From assembly GCA_045603485.1 (NCBI GenBank), contig JAZUMF010000117.1, positions 1 through 64,000 on the forward strand: a stretch of 64,000 nt of DNA. The letters are read 5' to 3'. The position numbers and the translations under genes were made by a program. Source of the stretch: RGIG5952 sp045603485 (lineage in GTDB: Bacteria > Verrucomicrobiota > Kiritimatiellia > RFP12 > JAAYLN01). Each line of letters begins with the position of its first letter. The first letter of the stretch is position 1. Below the pieces are notes generated by a model. It saw only the letters and a list, made by a program, of their open reading frames with translations, searched no databases and was not told where the DNA came from. Shown here piece by piece: positions 16,861 through 25,694 of this stretch.

Positions 16861-17964
16861 ATGGCTGTTTCTATCAGAATCGAAAACCTTGTCAAATACT
16901 TTGGTGATGTTCATGCCGTCGACCATGTTTCGTTGACTATCGAGCCGGGCGAGATTTTCTTTTTGCTTGGCCCTTCGGGTTGCGGCAAAACAACTCTTTT
17001 AAGGTCTATTGCCGGCTTTCACAATGCCGATGAAGGGCGGATTTTTATCGGAGACGACGATGTCACAAGCTTGCCTCCTCACAAGCGTGATACAGGAATG
17101 GTTTTTCAGAGCTATGCCCTTTGGCCACATATGACCGTTGAGGAAAATGTGGCGTTTGGCCTTGGCGTCCGCCATGTGTCAAAGGAGGAAACCCGTCGTC
17201 GTGTCGCGAAAGCGTTAGAGTCTGTCCACATGGCCGACAGGGCAAAATACAAGCCAAATCAGCTTTCAGGCGGTCAGCAGCAGCGTGTTGCGCTTGCGCG
17301 GGCGCTTGTAATTGAGCCGCGTTGCCTGCTCCTTGATGAGCCGCTTTCAAATCTCGATGCAAAACTCCGTCTGGAGATGCGTTCAGAGATTCGCCGCATT
17401 TGCAAGGAATCGGGACTTACCGCCATCTATGTCACGCATGACCAAAAGGAGGCTCTCTCGATTGCCGACAGGCTTGCCGTTTTGCAGGGCGGGCATATTG
17501 AACAGATTGGTACTCCGGCAGAGGTCTACCGCCGCCCGTGCAATCCCTTTGTCGCAGGCTTTATCGGTGAAGCTAACTTTATCAAGGGCAAGGTTGTCGA
17601 GACGAGCGGCCGCTATGTGGTTGTCGCTTCAGAAATCGGCAGAATAAAGGCTGATGCCGGGAATGTCATGCGTTCAGAGGCTGCCGGCTCTGGCGCGGAT
17701 GTTACCCTTTGCATTCGCCCTGAGGGCATTAAGGTAAGGCCCTTCGGAGATGCCGTTGAAAACATCTTTTCTTCAAAGCTTCGCCGTTTTTCATATCAGG
17801 GCGATATAGCGCAGTATCAGCTTGATGTTCCACGCGGTGCTGTCGGAGGGGGCGGTGAAGTCGCTATTTCGGCAGTCGAGCTTGGCCCGCAATCCCTTTC
17901 AGCGTCATTCCAAGGCGAAGAGCTCAAATTCGCCATCGATCCCGAGCAGGTTGTAGTGCTATGA
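16861..17964 (+). CDS. ABC transporter ATP-binding protein, FbpC/PotA type
   Basis: 367 residues. Walker A GPSGCGKTT at 37-45, Q-loop FQSYALWPHMTVEENV near 82, signature LSGGQQQR at 135-142, Walker B CLLLDEP at 155-161 and the H-loop in YVTHDQKEA. A C-terminal TOBE-like extension from about 240 matches importers for iron(III), polyamines, sulfate or phosphonates. The next gene overlaps by four bases (ATGA) and encodes the binding protein. No permease gene is linked, so the system is incomplete here. Confidence 0.9.
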   Translation: MAVSIRIENLVKYFGDVHAVDHVSLTIEPGEIFFLLGPSGCGKTTLLRSIAGFHNADEGRIFIGDDDVTSLPPHKRDTGMVFQSYALWPHMTVEENVAFGLGVRHVSKEETRRRVAKALESVHMADRAKYKPNQLSGGQQQRVALARALVIEPRCLLLDEPLSNLDAKLRLEMRSEIRRICKESGLTAIYVTHDQKEALSIADRLAVLQGGHIEQIGTPAEVYRRPCNPFVAGFIGEANFIKGKVVETSGRYVVVASEIGRIKADAGNVMRSEAAGSGADVTLCIRPEGIKVRPFGDAVENIFSSKLRRFSYQGDIAQYQLDVPRGAVGGGGEVAISAVELGPQSLSASFQGEELKFAIDPEQVVVL

Positions 17965-19700
17965 AGAAAGCAGCCGTTATCTTATTACTAGCGGCCTTTA
18001 TGGTCGCACTTCCATTCCTTTTCAAGCCTAAAACGGAGAAGGCGGAGTGGAGTATTTCGGATCCTGTACTTGTTGCCATTTCACCGCACAATGAGGCTAT
18101 CAGGCAGGAGTTTGCGACGGCATTTTCAAAGTGGCACAATGAAAAATTCGGACAGCCCGTTCGCATTGACTGGCGCTCAATCGGTGGAACGACTGAAATT
18201 ATGCGCTTCCTTTGTTCGGAGTATATCGGCTCGATGGAGGGATGGTGTCTGCGTAACGGTATGGACTTCCCGTCAACTGCGGCGTCAGCCATGCTTGACG
18301 GTCGAGAGGTTGACGCAAGCCGTGAAAACGCCGCGCTTCTTTCGGCAATCAGAGCCGCATATCGCACTAACGACTCGCCTGAGATAGCCTCAAGCCGCAT
18401 TGATATTCTCTTCGGCGGTGGCTCCTATGACCATGGAAAGGCGGCAGAGCAGGGGCTTACCGTTAAACCATGGGAGGCCGATGAAATTCCCGTTGGTATT
18501 ATCGCCGATGAGAATGGGGCGGAACTTATACCCAAGGAGCTTTCGGGTGATACTTGGCGCACCGATTATTTTTATGGCGCGGTATTAAGCACCTTCGGTA
18601 TTTGCTGGAACAAGGATCGCCTGGTCGACTGCGGCATTGGTGAGCCTCCGATGACATGGAGAGATTTGGCAAGTCCAAAATTCTTCGGTCAGGTCGGTGT
18701 CGCCGATCCAACTAAAAGCGGCAGCGTGTCAAAGGCCTACGAGATGATTGTTCAGCAGCAAATGGCTGAATACATCGACAAACTTGGCTACACAGACAGC
18801 GATATTACAGCCTTTGCAAAAAAGGGCTTTTCTCCCCGTTGGAAGCCAAGCGATGATAAGGACGCAAAGTATTTGGATGATGTCTCTAAGGCATGGGTAC
18901 ACGGCATGAATCTTGTCAGGCTTATCGGTGCAAATTCAAAGTATTTCACCGATGCGGCAGGCAAGATTCCCGTTGATGTCGGCATGGGGGCAATCGCAGC
19001 CGGTGTTGCAATTGACTTTTATGGGCGTTTTCAGGCTGAATATACCCGCACGGTCGACGGCAATGTCCATATGGAATATGCTACGCCGAAGGGTGGCTCA
19101 TGCGTAAGTGCCGACCCAATCAGCCTTTTGCGTGGAGCTCCGCACCGAGAGCTTGCGCTGCGCTTTATCGAGTTTGTCCTTTCAGAGGATGGGCAGGCAC
19201 TTTGGAATTCACGCCCGGGAACACCCGACGGAACTGTTAAATACGCCCTTCGCAGGCTCCCGATCAGGCGCGACTTCTATCCCTCTGACAATAAGGATTT
19301 CCAAGAGGTATATGAGCGTCATATCTCCAGTTCAAGCGATGATTTGTCATCAGACGACATCAATCCATATCGCCTGGCAGAGAATTTTACATATCGCCCT
19401 GAATGGTCCGCCCGTCATTTCGGTATTCTGCGCGATTTAGTAAGGGCGATGTGTCTAGATTCGGGACATGAGCTTCGCATGGCATGGAAAGCCGTCATCG
19501 ACAATGGAGGCCCAGAGGCGAATCCAGAGGCTATGGAGCTTATCGGTCGTATGCCGACAAAGCCGATTCCAGTCACATGGCAATCCGCTGTTACAGATTA
19601 CCGCAGTGTCAAGCGTCTTGAGTATATGAGCATTTGGACGGCGGAAATGAGGGCGAATTATCGCGAAGCGGCCCGTTTGGCAAATGAAAAGAGGAGATGA
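17961..19700 (+). CDS. ABC transporter extracellular solute-binding protein
   Basis: 579 residues with an N-terminal hydrophobic anchor or signal (MKKAAVILLLAAFMVALPFLF) and no lipobox Cys. The body matches family 1/iron-type binding proteins: ISPHNEAIRQEFATAF near 47, DILFGGGSYD near 148, TFGICWNKDRL near 212, and FVLSEDGQALWNSRPGTP near 408. It is larger than most because of internal extensions at the N- and C-ends. It should capture the substrate for the ATPase gene that it overlaps. Substrate unknown; the similarity is closest to Fbp/thiamine-type receptors. Confidence 0.85.
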   Translation: MKKAAVILLLAAFMVALPFLFKPKTEKAEWSISDPVLVAISPHNEAIRQEFATAFSKWHNEKFGQPVRIDWRSIGGTTEIMRFLCSEYIGSMEGWCLRNGMDFPSTAASAMLDGREVDASRENAALLSAIRAAYRTNDSPEIASSRIDILFGGGSYDHGKAAEQGLTVKPWEADEIPVGIIADENGAELIPKELSGDTWRTDYFYGAVLSTFGICWNKDRLVDCGIGEPPMTWRDLASPKFFGQVGVADPTKSGSVSKAYEMIVQQQMAEYIDKLGYTDSDITAFAKKGFSPRWKPSDDKDAKYLDDVSKAWVHGMNLVRLIGANSKYFTDAAGKIPVDVGMGAIAAGVAIDFYGRFQAEYTRTVDGNVHMEYATPKGGSCVSADPISLLRGAPHRELALRFIEFVLSEDGQALWNSRPGTPDGTVKYALRRLPIRRDFYPSDNKDFQEVYERHISSSSDDLSSDDINPYRLAENFTYRPEWSARHFGILRDLVRAMCLDSGHELRMAWKAVIDNGGPEANPEAMELIGRMPTKPIPVTWQSAVTDYRSVKRLEYMSIWTAEMRANYREAARLANEKRR

Positions 19701-19701
19701 T

Positions 19702-21030
19702 ATGGCGGAAGCGTCACAAGAGAATAAGTCAGAGTTGATTATAGAGGGTGGTCATCAAATTTCAGGTACCCATATCGTTCCGGGCAATAAAAATGCGGCA
19801 TTGCCGATGTTGACGGCCTGTCTTCTCACAGAAGAAACGGTTGTCATAGAGAATCTTCCGCAGATAAACGATGTCAAAACGACCCTGAGCATGCTGGAAA
19901 AGCTCGGTGTCAAGGTTGTTTCCGACCCAGAAAACCGCAAGGTTGAGATTAGCGCCAAGGATTTAAAAGACTATATTTTGAACAGCGAGTTAAGTGCAAA
20001 GGTGAGAGCGACGATTCTCTTTGCGGGACCTATGATAGCTCGAATGGGCAAGGTGGCTATTGCCGAGCCTGGCGGTGATGTAATCGGCCGTCGTCGCATC
20101 GATACGCATATTACCGGTCTTGCGGCTTTAGGTGCGGCATTCGCAAATCGTTCTGACGGTGTAAAGGGTTACCGCTTTGATGCGCATGACGGACTTTTCG
20201 GCGCGGATATCATCCTTGATGAAGCCTCCGTCACCGCAACAGAAAATATCATTATGGCGGCGACATTGGCAAAGGGCCGCACGACGATTTATAATGCCGC
20301 CTGCGAGCCCCATATCCAGGATTTATGCAATATGCTCAATGCGATGGGCGCTAAAATTTCCGGCGTAGGTACAAACTATGTGATTATCGACGGTGTGGAA
20401 AAGCTCCACGGAGCGACAGTCAGAGTCGGCGCTGACTACATCGACGCAGGAAGTTATATAGTCGCCGCATTGGTGACAGGCGGTGAATTGAAGGTCAAAG
20501 GAATCGATAAACGCGATTTCCTTGTTCTTGAAAAAGCCTTTGCGAAATTTGGTGTCAAGTGGACAATCACAGGTGATGAGCTTCACCTGCCTGGCGGACA
20601 ACGCCTCTCCGTTACCAATGATTACGATGGCTCCATACCAAAGATTGAAGACGGTATCTGGCCGGCCTTCCCGTCGGATCTCATGAGCATACTTATCGTC
20701 CTTGCCATTTATTCAGAAGGAACGATGATGTTCTTCGAAAAGATGTTTGAAAGCCGCATGTATTTTGTCGACCATTTGATAAATATGGGCGCAAAGATTG
20801 TTCAGTGCGACCCCCACCGCATCGTCGTCATAGGCTCGTCAAAGCCGACGCTCATAGGACGCAAGGTTTCAAGTCCCGATATCCGTGCGGGAATTGCGCT
20901 TGTAATCGCCGCTCTCGGAGCCAACGGCGAGACTGTAATTCAAAATGCCCAAAGCATTGATCGCGGTTACGAAGATATCGAGCGCAGCCTCGGTGAGCTT
21001 GGCGCAGTCGTCTCTAGGAGAGTATCCTGA
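19702..21030 (+). CDS. murA: UDP-N-acetylglucosamine 1-carboxyvinyltransferase, Asp-type
   Basis: 442 residues. EPSP-synthase-like fold with GNKNAALP at 28-35, and the active-site loop AEPGGDVIGRRRID. In most bacteria this loop carries Cys (C115 in E. coli); here it is Asp126 (codon 20077-20079). Such enzymes remain active but are not alkylated by fosfomycin. MurA commits UDP-GlcNAc to peptidoglycan synthesis using phosphoenolpyruvate. I choose ATG 19702, with GAGGAG at 19691-19696, over ATG 19684 inside the preceding gene. The next gene begins on the final A of its stop codon. Confidence 0.96.
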   Translation: MAEASQENKSELIIEGGHQISGTHIVPGNKNAALPMLTACLLTEETVVIENLPQINDVKTTLSMLEKLGVKVVSDPENRKVEISAKDLKDYILNSELSAKVRATILFAGPMIARMGKVAIAEPGGDVIGRRRIDTHITGLAALGAAFANRSDGVKGYRFDAHDGLFGADIILDEASVTATENIIMAATLAKGRTTIYNAACEPHIQDLCNMLNAMGAKISGVGTNYVIIDGVEKLHGATVRVGADYIDAGSYIVAALVTGGELKVKGIDKRDFLVLEKAFAKFGVKWTITGDELHLPGGQRLSVTNDYDGSIPKIEDGIWPAFPSDLMSILIVLAIYSEGTMMFFEKMFESRMYFVDHLINMGAKIVQCDPHRIVVIGSSKPTLIGRKVSSPDIRAGIALVIAALGANGETVIQNAQSIDRGYEDIERSLGELGAVVSRRVS

Positions 21031-22262
21031 TGGCACTGGCGGAAGGTATTCAATGCGATGCGGAGATGATTGAGACCTTTAGGCTCGTATTGTCTAAAAT
21101 ATCACCGTCAGAGCTGGAAATTTATGCGGCGTCCACGCCTGAATTTTCGCGCGGGGGCTTCAGACGCGGTAATGTCACATTTATCCGTTCTCAACTGCTT
21201 TCGATGATTTCGTCGCAGAAGCCGATAGATGAAAAACTCAGGTCTATGCTCCGTTCCCAGATAAGGCGTAGCCTAGAGGCAGGCGGAAGCAATGTCCATC
21301 TTCAAAAGGAGCTCGAGGCGGCAAAGCAGGAACTCTCTCAGCTAAAGGGAGCCGATGCAAAGCTTAAAAGCGAGACTGAAAAGTGCGCCAGGCTTGAAGC
21401 GGAATTTAACAAAGCAAAGACCAGGCTTGAAACGCTTGAGGCAGAATGCGGCCCCATGCGTAATCGGCTGGAGCGGCTTGAGGCCGAGCTCCGCAAGGCT
21501 ACAAACGAGGCTGAACGCAAATGTGATGCCATATTGCAGGTAAGGCTTGCAAAGGAGCTGGCGTCACTCGGTTTATCATCGAAAAGACCCAGGTCGGCCC
21601 TTGCTGAAGGAGAGTCGGCATTTAACAGAACCGTCGCGGCGCTAGAGGCAATCTCCGAGAAGGATTTGCCCGAGTGGAAGGGTACCATCTCAAAGATGAC
21701 CTCGGCAGGGGTATTCTCAAAGGAGGAAGAGGAATTTCTGCTTTCCATATTGCGGCGCCGCTATTCTGCATTACATATGCGCGGCTTTGACGACAGAGAA
21801 CTCAAAGAAGAAGACCTTTCTAAGCCTGGAGGAGTCTTTATTCAAGCATTGTCGGGTCGACTTCCCGCAATACTTCTTATTGATGCCCATAATACCCTCT
21901 TTGCCCTTCAGTCAAGATACAGATTGCCTAGCGACCACCGCTGGCCTACAGCGCAGACCAGACAGTGGCTGGTCGAAGATGTGGTGCAACTTCTTGAAAA
22001 TACTCCATCGGTTAGGGCATATATCGTCTTTGATGGCCCTGAAAGAACAGAGTCGACGGCAAGTCACAATGTTCAGGTTATCTATTCAGGAGGTACAGGT
22101 GAGCATAGAGCCGACGATGTCCTGGTCGATCAGGCGAAGTTTTTATCTCAAGCAGGGGCGGAGAATCTCATCATCATAACCAACGATGGAGAGCTCGCCG
22201 GAAGAGCTTCACGACATGGTGCCAAGAATCTCGCGCCAACGGCGCTTTTGACTGTTTTCTGA
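21030..22262 (+). CDS. Coiled-coil protein with C-terminal NYN (YacP-like) RNase domain
   Basis: 410 residues. Residues about 85-175 are a Glu/Lys/Leu-rich coiled coil; the C-terminal domain (about 278-410) is a PIN-like NYN nuclease with LLIDAHN (Asp285), VFDGPE (Asp335), RADDVLVD (Asp362/363) and TNDGEL (Asp386), the four acidic positions that bind metal in this fold. Bacterial relatives (YacP/Rae1) are endoribonucleases acting on translated mRNA. The long coiled-coil N-terminus is unlike YacP. The start overlaps the murA stop (TGATG). Only 20 bases separate it from the sigma-54 activator. Confidence 0.8.
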   Translation: MALAEGIQCDAEMIETFRLVLSKISPSELEIYAASTPEFSRGGFRRGNVTFIRSQLLSMISSQKPIDEKLRSMLRSQIRRSLEAGGSNVHLQKELEAAKQELSQLKGADAKLKSETEKCARLEAEFNKAKTRLETLEAECGPMRNRLERLEAELRKATNEAERKCDAILQVRLAKELASLGLSSKRPRSALAEGESAFNRTVAALEAISEKDLPEWKGTISKMTSAGVFSKEEEEFLLSILRRRYSALHMRGFDDRELKEEDLSKPGGVFIQALSGRLPAILLIDAHNTLFALQSRYRLPSDHRWPTAQTRQWLVEDVVQLLENTPSVRAYIVFDGPERTESTASHNVQVIYSGGTGEHRADDVLVDQAKFLSQAGAENLIIITNDGELAGRASRHGAKNLAPTALLTVF

Positions 22263-22282
22263 AATTAAGAAAGGGCTCCGAT

Positions 22283-23743
22283 ATGAAATCTCTTACACCG
22301 TCAGATAAGGAATTTTTCTCTCGTGTTAATCAATCGGCATTTCTTAATCCATTCAGTGAAAAACGCCATTCGTCCGATGCTCACGCGGTCGGCAAAAAGG
22401 CAAACAATCCATTTTTGCATCTAGGCGAATTACTCAATAAGCTCGATACAAGACTGCAGACCATTTCAACAAGCTCAACGCAGTCCCTTTACTCGTTATA
22501 TGCAGAGGAGGATGCGCAGCTTCTTGAGGTCGCAATTCTCTTTCAGGTACTCCATCGTCACCGCGATGGCTTGGACGCCTATATCAGGAACCAAGTCAAG
22601 GCCAGCGATAAGCTGTTACCTGCAGATTGCGCCTCAGAGATATTTTCAGAGCTCTGCGCACGCGGCTTCTCAGTTGACAGAGCAGAGGCGTTTGTAGCCC
22701 TAATCTTTCAAATGCGCAGAGCATATTACTTTATCTCAACTGGCCTAATGGGGCAATGCGATTCAATGCGTTCCCTTCGTGAGAAATTGTGGAATGTGAT
22801 TTTTACCAGCGATATCAAGTTTTATGTAAGATGCTTTTGGAATCGATTGGAGGACTTCTCAACTCTCCTGCTTGGTGAGACAGGAACAGGCAAAGGGGCG
22901 GCGGCTATGGCGCTCGGCCGCTCCAATTACATACCATATAAATCAGATCTCCGCACATTCTCCGAGAATTTCGCGAAATCCTTTCTCTCGATCAACCTCT
23001 CGGAATTTTCCGAAAACCTTATTGAGTCAGAACTCTTTGGCCATAGAAAGGGTGCGTTTACCGGTGCGACAAGCGACCATGAAGGTATCTTTTCCCGATG
23101 CAGCAGGCGCGGAGCGATTTTCCTTGACGAGATAGGTGATGTCTCCGAGCAAGTGCAAATCAAGCTGCTTCGCGTTCTGCAGGAGCGGGTATTCTTCCCT
23201 GTTGGCGGACACGAACGCATTCGGTTCGGCGGGCGTGTAATTGCAGCCACAAATCAGGATATTGAAAAGTTGCGCAATGACGGACGCTTCCGTAACGATT
23301 TCTACTATCGACTCTCCTCAACGCGCATTGAACTACCTTCATTAAGGATGCGAATCGCCGAAAATGAAGACGAGCTGACCCTAATGCTTACAGAGGTCGT
23401 TAAACGGATGTCAGGAGAAGAGCTTCCTGAATTAGTGGAGCGAATCCAAGGTGTTCTTCAACGGGATCTGCCCAAGGATTACGGCTGGCCTGGAAATGTC
23501 CGAGAACTGGAGCAGGCAGTCCGCTCCGTAATACTTTCAGGAGAGTATATCGGTGAAAAAAACGCAAACAATCCATCGGTGACAAGCGGCGAACTTAACC
23601 GCTGCCTGTCAGGCGATATGACGCTCACCGAACTTGAGAAGTGGTATTGCCGTTGCCTATATGACAAACTTGGGACCTATGGCGCCGTTGCGGCAAAGCT
23701 TGGGATCGATTGGCGTACCGTCAAGCAAAAGATAGAATCCTGA
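22283..23743 (+). CDS. Sigma-54-dependent transcriptional activator (bEBP)
   Basis: 486 residues. Central AAA+ domain with Walker A GETGTGKG at 198-205, the sigma-54 contact loop GAFTGA at 257-262, Walker B IFLDE at 279-283, and a C-terminal helix-turn-helix in AAKLGIDWRTVKQKI at the end. The intact GAFTGA means it should open sigma-54 promoters. The N-terminal 190 residues lack a recognisable REC, PAS or GAF fold and are mainly helical, so the signal is unknown. It lies 20 bases after the NYN nuclease gene, which suggests a shared operon. Confidence 0.9.
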   Translation: MKSLTPSDKEFFSRVNQSAFLNPFSEKRHSSDAHAVGKKANNPFLHLGELLNKLDTRLQTISTSSTQSLYSLYAEEDAQLLEVAILFQVLHRHRDGLDAYIRNQVKASDKLLPADCASEIFSELCARGFSVDRAEAFVALIFQMRRAYYFISTGLMGQCDSMRSLREKLWNVIFTSDIKFYVRCFWNRLEDFSTLLLGETGTGKGAAAMALGRSNYIPYKSDLRTFSENFAKSFLSINLSEFSENLIESELFGHRKGAFTGATSDHEGIFSRCSRRGAIFLDEIGDVSEQVQIKLLRVLQERVFFPVGGHERIRFGGRVIAATNQDIEKLRNDGRFRNDFYYRLSSTRIELPSLRMRIAENEDELTLMLTEVVKRMSGEELPELVERIQGVLQRDLPKDYGWPGNVRELEQAVRSVILSGEYIGEKNANNPSVTSGELNRCLSGDMTLTELEKWYCRCLYDKLGTYGAVAAKLGIDWRTVKQKIES

Positions 23744-23752
23744 GGATAAATA

Positions 23753-23778
23753 ACAGCGGTAGTGGAATCGGCTTTTAA
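23753..23778 (+). pseudogene. Partial copy of tRNA-Asn (D-arm to anticodon)
   Basis: These 26 bases match tRNA-Asn positions 14825-14850 at 24 sites. The rest of the tRNA is absent and the anticodon stem cannot close, so it is not functional. It sits ten bases after the stop of the sigma-54 activator gene. Possible remnant of a tRNA or of an integration event. Confidence 0.6.
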
Positions 23779-23806
23779 GCCCATATATCAGAGCGTTCTG
23801 ATGCCG

Positions 23807-25114
23807 TTAGCGACTGAGAAATATGACCGTGTTAGGCTGCATGGTCAATTCAGCGATACCGTTTTTAACGCAAAGCGTTTCAATAGGTGTCGCATCGTTA
23901 TCGTCATCAAGGAGGCGGGTTGTGTAGCAGTCATCCTTCGCATCGGCAAAAGAAAGAGCTACGGTCTTTGGTTGTGCCTCTTTGTTGTTGGTGAAGTATG
24001 TTACCATCAACGCCTTAGCTGTATCGTTTGTTGCGGCGACGACATAAATATCGTCGGCGTCGCTGACAGCCATGGCATGCTTGCCAAGACTGTATAATTC
24101 GGCAAACAGCTTGAAAACAAAGTAGCCCTTTAACGGGTCGCTTGTGTAAAAATCAAAGAGACAGTTCAAGGCGCATGGTCTTGCGTCGTAATACATCAGC
24201 ATATCAAGGGGAGTCGCCTGTCCTGTAGCCATGACAGCTGCAACAAATGCCGCGCCCTTCATGCTGATAATGGCCTTCTTTGATTCCTTGAGCCCGTCGT
24301 GCCAGTTTATAATATAATTCCATTCGTCAAGAATACTCTCGGTATTGGTGTAGCCGGCATTGTCAAGAGATTCTCTTACGGCTAAAATCCTCTTCTTGTA
24401 CTCTTCGGTATTTGAGCGGTAGGTATGCCACGAAAAGAAATCCAGCGGTACATCTCTCTCCTTCATATATTGCAGGAAGGCATCCTTGCGTTTATCAGTA
24501 CCGCCGGTAGCAAAGGCAGGACCGCCAACCTTGATGTTGGGAAATCTCTTTTTCAGGTGCTTTGCGGTAATAGTGAAAAGAACAAGAAAGTCCTCGTATG
24601 GCCCATCCCAGCATTCGCTGCCGTTTTCTGGCTCATTCCAGATTTCCCAATACTCAATGTTGTAATGAAAGCCGTCGGCCCAGCCCTCGTTGTAATGGGC
24701 GATAATATGCTCACAAATTTGCGCCCATTTATTAAAATCCTTTGGAGGCTTGGAATCGTATTTTTTTATCCGATGGTCAATCTTGTTTCCCAAGCGGTAG
24801 AAAACCTTCGTTCCGGCTTCGAGAATGCTTTGCGTGTAAAAGTCGGTGCAGGCGAAATCATAGGACGCGGGATCGTTTACATCGGCGTCGAAGTTAGGAA
24901 AGATTGCATTGATATCAACCGTGTGTTCACCGCCATAAGAAGCGCAAAATGCCGCGTCATGGTTTCGAGCGTAAGGTATCGATGCTTCCTTGTAGGCTTC
25001 AAAGTTGCCTGTTTTTGAAAACATTCTCTTAGGCTTTACAGGGCCGTTGTTTACCGCGTGCATAGGCTTGATGGAGCCGATAATCCTGTCAAAGTCAATC
25101 TTAATTTCAGCCAT
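23807..25114 (-). CDS. GH39-family glycoside hydrolase (beta-xylosidase-like), cytoplasmic
   Basis: 435 residues, no signal peptide. The barrel carries the GH39 pair: acid/base Glu161 in WEIWNEPE and nucleophile Glu264 in SILDEWNY; FSWHTYR near 227 is also typical. GH39 enzymes are beta-xylosidases, alpha-L-iduronidases or related. A small C-terminal beta domain follows from about 350. I take ATG 25114 (MAEIKIDF); a TTG five codons upstream is possible. Monocistronic, with its own TTGACA/TAAACT promoter. Confidence 0.85.
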   Translation of the reverse strand: MAEIKIDFDRIIGSIKPMHAVNNGPVKPKRMFSKTGNFEAYKEASIPYARNHDAAFCASYGGEHTVDINAIFPNFDADVNDPASYDFACTDFYTQSILEAGTKVFYRLGNKIDHRIKKYDSKPPKDFNKWAQICEHIIAHYNEGWADGFHYNIEYWEIWNEPENGSECWDGPYEDFLVLFTITAKHLKKRFPNIKVGGPAFATGGTDKRKDAFLQYMKERDVPLDFFSWHTYRSNTEEYKKRILAVRESLDNAGYTNTESILDEWNYIINWHDGLKESKKAIISMKGAAFVAAVMATGQATPLDMLMYYDARPCALNCLFDFYTSDPLKGYFVFKLFAELYSLGKHAMAVSDADDIYVVAATNDTAKALMVTYFTNNKEAQPKTVALSFADAKDDCYTTRLLDDDNDATPIETLCVKNGIAELTMQPNTVIFLSR

Positions 25115-25157
25115 AATGTTACAGTCCAAAGTTAGAGTTGCAAAGTAAATCTTATTC

Positions 25158-25186
25158 AGTTTATCTTATGTAAATTACAATGTCAA
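25158..25186 (-). promoter_or_regulatory. Promoter of the GH39 gene
   Basis: On the minus strand TTGACA (25186-25181), 17 bases, then TAAACT (25163-25158). The same hexamer pair and spacing precedes the class II aldolase gene at 29266. The leader would be about 37 bases. Confidence 0.6.
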
Positions 25187-25273
25187 GGCAGCGTTTGCGT
25201 GGGGAGAGTTAATCTCGCGCGGAGCCGCGGAGACGCGGAGATGTCAAGGCAGCGCGCGCGTGCGTGGGGAGAG
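25181..25273. repeat. Direct repeat with CGCGGAG-type repeat between copies
   Basis: TGTCAAGGCAGCG...GCGTGGGGAGAG occurs at 25181-25208 and 25242-25273. Between them, at 25218-25242, is a GC-rich CGCGGAG(C/A)CGCGGAG run of a sort scattered in intergenic DNA of several phyla. The whole 25115-25389 gap has no gene. Confidence 0.6.
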
Positions 25274-25389
25274 ACGCCGTTTTGTTTAGTGATACTTTTT
25301 TAATGGTTTGCAACGATTGAGGCTCCAGTATTTCACGGCTGTCATTCACAAAGCGGCAAAGGACAAGTTTAATGGAAAAAAGAAAGTAC

Positions 25390-25418
25390 TTGCTTTTTTT
25401 TTATTATGCGAGTATAAT
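25390..25418 (+). promoter_or_regulatory. Sigma-70 promoter of the five-tRNA array
   Basis: TTGCTT at 25390-25395 and a perfect TATAAT at 25413-25418 with 17 bases between. The first tRNA begins 14 bases later. Confidence 0.8.
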
Positions 25419-25431
25419 ATTTACTCGTTGT

Positions 25432-25508
25432 GCGCCTCTAGCTCAATTGGATAGAGCATCTGACTACGGATCAGAAGGTTGCAGGTTCAACTCCTGCGAG
25501 GCGCGCCA
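25432..25508 (+). tRNA. tRNA-Arg (ACG), copy 1
   Basis: Acceptor GCGCCTC/GAGGCGC, anticodon loop CTACGGA giving ACG (read as ICG after deamination), T-loop TTCAACT, CCA encoded. Confidence 0.95.
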
Positions 25509-25523
25509 TTCTTAACTTTTCGT

Positions 25524-25600
25524 TGCGGGGTGGAGCAGCTTGGCAGCTCGTCAGGCCCATAACCTGAAGGTCATAGGTTCAAATCCTATCCCCGCTACCA
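25524..25600 (+). tRNA. Initiator tRNA-fMet (CAT), copy 1, atypical
   Basis: The D-arm GAGC/GCTC and T-arm match initiators, and position 1 does not pair with 72 (T1, T72), as required for formylation. However the anticodon loop is CCCATAA, so position 33 is C instead of the near-universal U, and the anticodon stem has A29-U41 in place of the third G-C pair. CCA is encoded. Confidence 0.9.
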
Positions 25601-25603
25601 AAT

Positions 25604-25680
25604 GCGCCTCTAGCTCAATTGGATAGAGCATCTGACTACGGATCAGAAGGTTGCAGGTTCAACTCCTGCGAGGCGCGCCA
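25604..25680 (+). tRNA. tRNA-Arg (ACG), copy 2
   Basis: Identical to copy 1; it lies three bases after the first fMet gene. Confidence 0.95.
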
Positions 25681-25694
25681 CTTTTTTTCTCCGT

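Noticed and set aside
23753..23800. Functional tRNA (Asn or Lys) after the sigma-54 activator gene
   Set aside because: Only the D-arm and part of the anticodon arm match; the stem and T-arm cannot form.
24425..25018. 197-codon plus-strand frame inside the GH39 gene
   Set aside because: Antisense to the GH39 catalytic domain; no ribosome-binding site and no recognisable domain.
25524..25600. Elongator tRNA-Met
   Set aside because: The 1-72 mismatch and the GAGC/GCTC D-stem are initiator traits despite the odd anticodon arm.
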